A program made the translations under genes and the position numbers. 16,423 nucleotides of DNA. Origin: DATKMK01 sp035541895 (GTDB lineage Bacteria; Desulfobacterota; Binatia; HRBIN30; JACQVA1). The stretch lies in the NCBI GenBank assembly GCA_035541895.1, contig DATKMK010000067.1:1-16423 (forward strand), in the 5' to 3' direction. The notes beneath the pieces were generated by a model. It ran no database searches. It had not been told where the DNA came from and saw only the letters and a program-made list of their open reading frames with translations. Of this stretch, positions 13,767-16,423 are shown in pieces. Position 1 is the stretch's first letter, and every line of letters begins with the position of its first letter.

Positions 13767-14615
13767 ATGGCGACGCCGCTGGACCACTTGGTCGAATTGC
13801 TCGACCTTGAAGAACTCGAGGTCAACATCTTTCGCGGCGTGAGCCCGAAGGAGGATCGCCAACGCGTCTTCGGAGGGCAGGTCGCGGGCCAGGCTCTAGT
13901 CGCCGCGGGCCGCACGGTCGCCGAAGGGTGGGTGCACTCGCTGCACGCGTATTTCTTGCGACCCGGCGATCCGAAGATTCCCATTCTCTACGAGGTCGAT
14001 CGCATCCGGGACGGCAAATCGTTCACCAGCCGCCGCGTCGTGGCGATCCAGCATGGGCACGCGATCTTGCACCTGTCAGCGTCGTTTCAGAAGCGAGAGG
14101 ACGGGCTCGACCATCAAGCCCAGATGCCTGCGGTTCCGGCGCCGGAGAGTTTGCCGACCTTTCGCGAGCGGATGCGACCGTTGCGCGAACAGCTTGGTGC
14201 GTGGGTGGATCGCGAACGACCGATCGACATGCGACTGTGCGATCCGGTCGGCAGTCGCCCTGAAACCTGGCGCAGTCCCGAAGCCCACGTGTGGATGCGC
14301 GCCGACGGCCGCTTGGCCGATGACCCGATGCTGCACGCGTGTGTGGTGACCTATGCATCGGACATGACGTTGCTCGACAGCGCGCTCCGTCCGCACGGGC
14401 TGACGTGGGCACCGGACCGCAAGATCATGAGCGCGAGCATCGATCACGCAATGTGGTTTCACCGTCCGTTTCGCGCTGACGATTGGTTGCTGTACGCGCA
14501 AGTCAGCCCGTCCGCGTCGTCCGCGCGTGGATTTGCAACCGGCCGCATCTTTGCGCGCGACGGCCGGCTCGTCGTGTCGGTGGCACAGGAGGGACTGATC
14601 CGTCAGCTCGAGTAG
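13767..14615 (+). CDS. tesB: Acyl-CoA thioesterase II (double hotdog)
   Basis: A 282-residue thioesterase that hydrolyses acyl-CoA to free fatty acid and CoA in the cytoplasm (E. coli TesB is 286). Conserved blocks include VFGGQVAGQAL and HSLHAYFLRPGD in the first hotdog, and DHAMWFHRPF, SASSARGFATG and VAQEGLIRQ in the second. The catalytic triad aligns with E. coli D204, T228 and Q278 as D199, S224 and Q274, so the hydroxyl residue is Ser instead of Thr. The frame is open 19 codons further upstream, but the ATG at 13767 is preferred: GAGAGGGGG lies just before it and the protein then begins exactly like TesB. The gene follows FUN14 and converges on uppP with only 8 bases between their stops. 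Together with etfBA it points to active acyl-CoA metabolism. Confidence 0.93.
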   Translation: MATPLDHLVELLDLEELEVNIFRGVSPKEDRQRVFGGQVAGQALVAAGRTVAEGWVHSLHAYFLRPGDPKIPILYEVDRIRDGKSFTSRRVVAIQHGHAILHLSASFQKREDGLDHQAQMPAVPAPESLPTFRERMRPLREQLGAWVDRERPIDMRLCDPVGSRPETWRSPEAHVWMRADGRLADDPMLHACVVTYASDMTLLDSALRPHGLTWAPDRKIMSASIDHAMWFHRPFRADDWLLYAQVSPSASSARGFATGRIFARDGRLVVSVAQEGLIRQLE

Positions 14616-14623
14616 GCGAGGGC

Positions 14624-15412
14624 TCAGCGAAAGAAGAGTAGGATCAGAACCCCGGCTGCGATGCGGTAGTAACCGAAGCCTTTGAAGTCGTGCCCGCGCA
14701 CGTACCCGATGAAGGCCCGTACGACGATCAGCGCGGAGATGAACGAAGTGATGAAGCCGACCGCGAGCGGCAAAGCATCGCTGGCCGAGAGCTCGTGACG
14801 CGCCTTGAAGAGGCTATACAGGCTGGCGGCGAACAAGGTGGGAATCGACAGATAGAACGAGAACTGCGTTGAGGCAGGCCGATTCATACCGGCGAGCATG
14901 CCGCCGATGATGGTGGCACCGGCGCGCGACACGCCGGGAATCAGTGACAGCACTTGCGACACGCCAACCCAGGCGGCCTGCAGCCAACCCGTTTCCTCGA
15001 TCGCCTGCGCGTTGAAACGCCACGTGCGCTGCTCCAAGACGAGGATAAGGATGCCACCGATGATGAGGGTTGCGGCGACCACGGTGGTACTGAACAAGTG
15101 TTCCTCGATCGCATGATGAAACAGGAAGCCGACCCCCGCCGCCGGCAGGAAGGCCAGCAGGACCTTGCCGAGCAGGCCGCGAGCCTCACCATCCGTCGGT
15201 GCGCGCCGCACGAGGTCGAGCAAGGGTGCCAGGTACAGCCACACAACCGCGAGAATCGCGCCGAGTTGGATGAAAATCTCGAAGGTCGCCCGCGATGTCT
15301 CGGGATAGTTCACCAGGCTGGAAGCGACAATGAGGTGCCCGGTTGAGGAGATCGGAAGAAACTCCGTGATGCCTTCAACGATACCGAGAACCACCGCCTT
15401 CAGAACGATCAT
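14624..15412 (-). CDS. uppP: Undecaprenyl-diphosphatase (BacA/UppP)
   Basis: A 262-residue polytopic membrane enzyme that dephosphorylates undecaprenyl diphosphate so the lipid carrier can be reused for peptidoglycan and other envelope polymers. It also confers some bacitracin tolerance in characterised bacteria. The family motif EGITEFLPISSTGH is at residues 13-26, giving E13, E17 and H26. The second motif PGVSRAGATI holds R163. All match catalytic residues of E. coli UppP (E17, E21, H30, R174). The second Ser of the usual PGxSRSG is Ala. About seven or eight hydrophobic segments are visible. The frame is open 58 codons upstream, but that extension is hydrophilic and non-family. The ATG at 15412 has AAGGTG upstream and gives the standard N-terminus, with a GTG just ahead at 15415. 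It stands alone on this strand. Confidence 0.94.
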   Translation of the reverse strand: MIVLKAVVLGIVEGITEFLPISSTGHLIVASSLVNYPETSRATFEIFIQLGAILAVVWLYLAPLLDLVRRAPTDGEARGLLGKVLLAFLPAAGVGFLFHHAIEEHLFSTTVVAATLIIGGILILVLEQRTWRFNAQAIEETGWLQAAWVGVSQVLSLIPGVSRAGATIIGGMLAGMNRPASTQFSFYLSIPTLFAASLYSLFKARHELSASDALPLAVGFITSFISALIVVRAFIGYVRGHDFKGFGYYRIAAGVLILLFFR

Positions 15413-15609
15413 CACACCCACCTTCTCCCCCCAGGACTCGCCGTCGAGTTCGGCCGCGTACGCCATTTCGATCGCGAAAACAAGGTCGGGTCGACCGGCG
15501 ATTCGGCCCGGACGTATCTGCTGAAGACCGCTCGACGAATGTCCGCGACGCCACCCCTCGACACGTTGCGGGCGGATGGCGAACACATGTCAAAGATGGT
15601 CTTAGGCTC

Positions 15610-15639
15610 TTGACGAGTATCGAACTGTCTAGGTAGAGC
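15610..15639 (+). promoter_or_regulatory. Weak candidate promoter for the SpvB/RHS gene
   Basis: TTGACG (five of six) is followed by 18 bases and TAGAGC (three of six). It lies in the 278-base gap between the divergent uppP and SpvB/RHS genes. In the rest of that gap I see no further gene, RNA or convincing uppP promoter; a TTGACA on the minus strand (15588-15593) has no -10 at the right distance. Confidence 0.3.
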
Positions 15640-15690
15640 AGCGCCGTTCAGTTGCCAATCGCACCATACGGTCCGACTCGGGGAGGGCAT

Positions 15691-16423
15691 ATGGTTCGCC
15701 GACATTCGATGAACGGCTGCAATGAGTGCTGGGCGCGAACGGTTGCGCTCGCGGTTCTGCTTGCTTCGGCACCGGGTTGGGGGCAAAGCCTGCCGCCGGA
15801 TGGCTCGGTCCCGAACGCCGCCGCGCCGGGCTTCGATCCCGCTGGCGCGCTCGGTGTGCTCAACGATGCGGCGGCCAACGCCGACCCCAGCGCCGCGCCC
15901 GCGTTTGCCGGCCTCGCGCGCGAGTTGACGGTTGATCCGCTTACCGGTGCCGCCACCACGTCGATTCCGATCGACGTGCCGCCGGGCCGCAAAGGCATGA
16001 CGCCGGCGCTGACGCTCACGTACTCGTCCAATTCGGGAAATGGCTTACTGGGGGTCGGGTGGGACATGCCGCTCGGATACATCAAGCGCGACACCCGTCG
16101 CGGCGTGCCGTCGTACCTGCTCACCGATCCCGCAACGGGAACCATCCGCGATACCTTCGTCCTTACCTTCCGCGGCGGGACCATCGTGTTGAACCGAATC
16201 CTCGGCAGCGGACCGTCCACGATCACCTACGGGTCGAGCATCGAAGAGGCGGCGCTGTCGGTCGTGCTCAACACAACTACGAACCAGTGGACGATCACCG
16301 ATCGCAGCGGCGTCCAGTACACCTATGGCGGTGCGTTGACGGACGACGCGACGCGGACGGGCACCAACGTTACGACCACGAGCGGCACCTTTGCGTGGGC
16401 GCTGGTCTCCGTGGTTGATCCCG
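15691..16423 (+). CDS. Secreted SpvB/RHS-type protein, N-terminal part (3' end outside the window)
   Basis: An open frame of 244 codons runs from the ATG at 15691 off the right edge. GGGGAGGG lies just upstream. Residues 1-32 form a signal peptide: Arg-rich start, hydrophobic core TVALAVLLASAP at 17-28, and a likely cleavage near GWGQ. Residues about 75-130 carry the SpvB hallmark: TSIPIDVPPGRKGMTPALTL (90-109), then LTYSSNSGNG and LGVGWDMPLGYIKRD (119-133). In SpvB and in the TcdB/TcaC component of Tc toxins this begins a beta-propeller or shell. Here it most likely opens a very long RHS/YD-repeat protein. Known relatives are exported toxins, polymorphic-toxin shells or cell-surface proteins. 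Whether this one ends in a toxin domain, and whether an immunity gene follows, cannot be seen from this window. Confidence 0.85.
   Translation, partial: MVRRHSMNGCNECWARTVALAVLLASAPGWGQSLPPDGSVPNAAAPGFDPAGALGVLNDAAANADPSAAPAFAGLARELTVDPLTGAATTSIPIDVPPGRKGMTPALTLTYSSNSGNGLLGVGWDMPLGYIKRDTRRGVPSYLLTDPATGTIRDTFVLTFRGGTIVLNRILGSGPSTITYGSSIEEAALSVVLNTTTNQWTITDRSGVQYTYGGALTDDATRTGTNVTTTSGTFAWALVSVVDP

Noticed and set aside
14616..14623. Bidirectional terminator between tesB and uppP
   Set aside because: The gap is only 8 bases and I find no stem with a T-tract in the flanking coding ends.
15413..15586. 58-residue N-terminal extension of UppP
   Set aside because: The extension is hydrophilic, not part of the family, and the internal ATG at 15412 has a good ribosome-binding site and the standard N-terminus.
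16059..16418. Plus-strand frame of 119 codons near the right edge
   Set aside because: It is out of frame with the SpvB-type gene whose signal peptide and conserved motifs lie in the 15691 frame, and it is His/Arg-rich without any motif.

Overview
The window is GC-rich chromosomal DNA from a soil- or sediment-type bacterium, probably an assembled metagenome contig. From about 1.5 kb onward the content suggests a lineage once grouped with the Deltaproteobacteria, perhaps Binatota/Desulfobacterota-like. It has an ETF pair and a TesB thioesterase for acyl-CoA metabolism, a PTPS-III-like pterin enzyme, and large secreted proteins with Thr-Pro stalks, FG-GAP, dockerin-like and DUF11 domains. This placement is inference from gene content only. 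The first ~1.4 kb looks different: it is GC-richer, and it carries an O-methyltransferase close to mycobacterial Rv1220c and the C-terminal half of a leucyl aminopeptidase in actinobacterial style. The break falls inside the conserved metal-binding stretch of the aminopeptidase gene, so I suspect a chimeric join there.

Layout: (1) 131-760, O-methyltransferase (+), converging on (2) a minus-strand block transcribed in the order etfB, etfA, PTPS-III-like pterin synthase, small lipoprotein cytochrome c, pepA (4835 down to 750). It is tightly packed, with overlapping or near-touching genes, and has a good sigma70-type promoter upstream of etfB. (3) 5051-8015, plus strand: a class I SAM methyltransferase and a glycogen-debranching enzyme (GlgX/TreX type) with a promoter that suggests a leaderless GTG start. 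(4) 8085-13299, plus strand: two adjacent secreted proteins. The first is a FG-GAP (VCBS) beta-propeller protein with a Thr/Pro linker and a C-terminal dockerin-like EF-hand pair. The second is a 1202-residue protein with an N-terminal Thr-Pro stalk followed by eight Ig-like repeats (six clear DUF11). (5) 13406-14615: a FUN14-family membrane protein and acyl-CoA thioesterase II. (6) 14624-15412, minus strand: undecaprenyl-diphosphatase UppP. (7) 15691 to the right edge: the start of a secreted SpvB/RHS-type protein, cut off by the window end.

How the parts fit: etfBA would pass electrons from acyl-CoA dehydrogenases to the quinone pool, and TesB would release acyl groups from CoA. The pterin enzyme carries Glu instead of the usual catalytic Cys, the pattern of the PTPS-III group that replaces FolB in folate synthesis. 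Regions 4 and 7 are the accessory, surface-directed part of the window. I found no rRNA, tRNA, CRISPR array, transposase or phage gene. The most useful observations are the probable chimeric pepA, the PTPS-III active site, the secreted dockerin/DUF11 pair with a recent 96-bp internal duplication, and the truncated SpvB/RHS gene.
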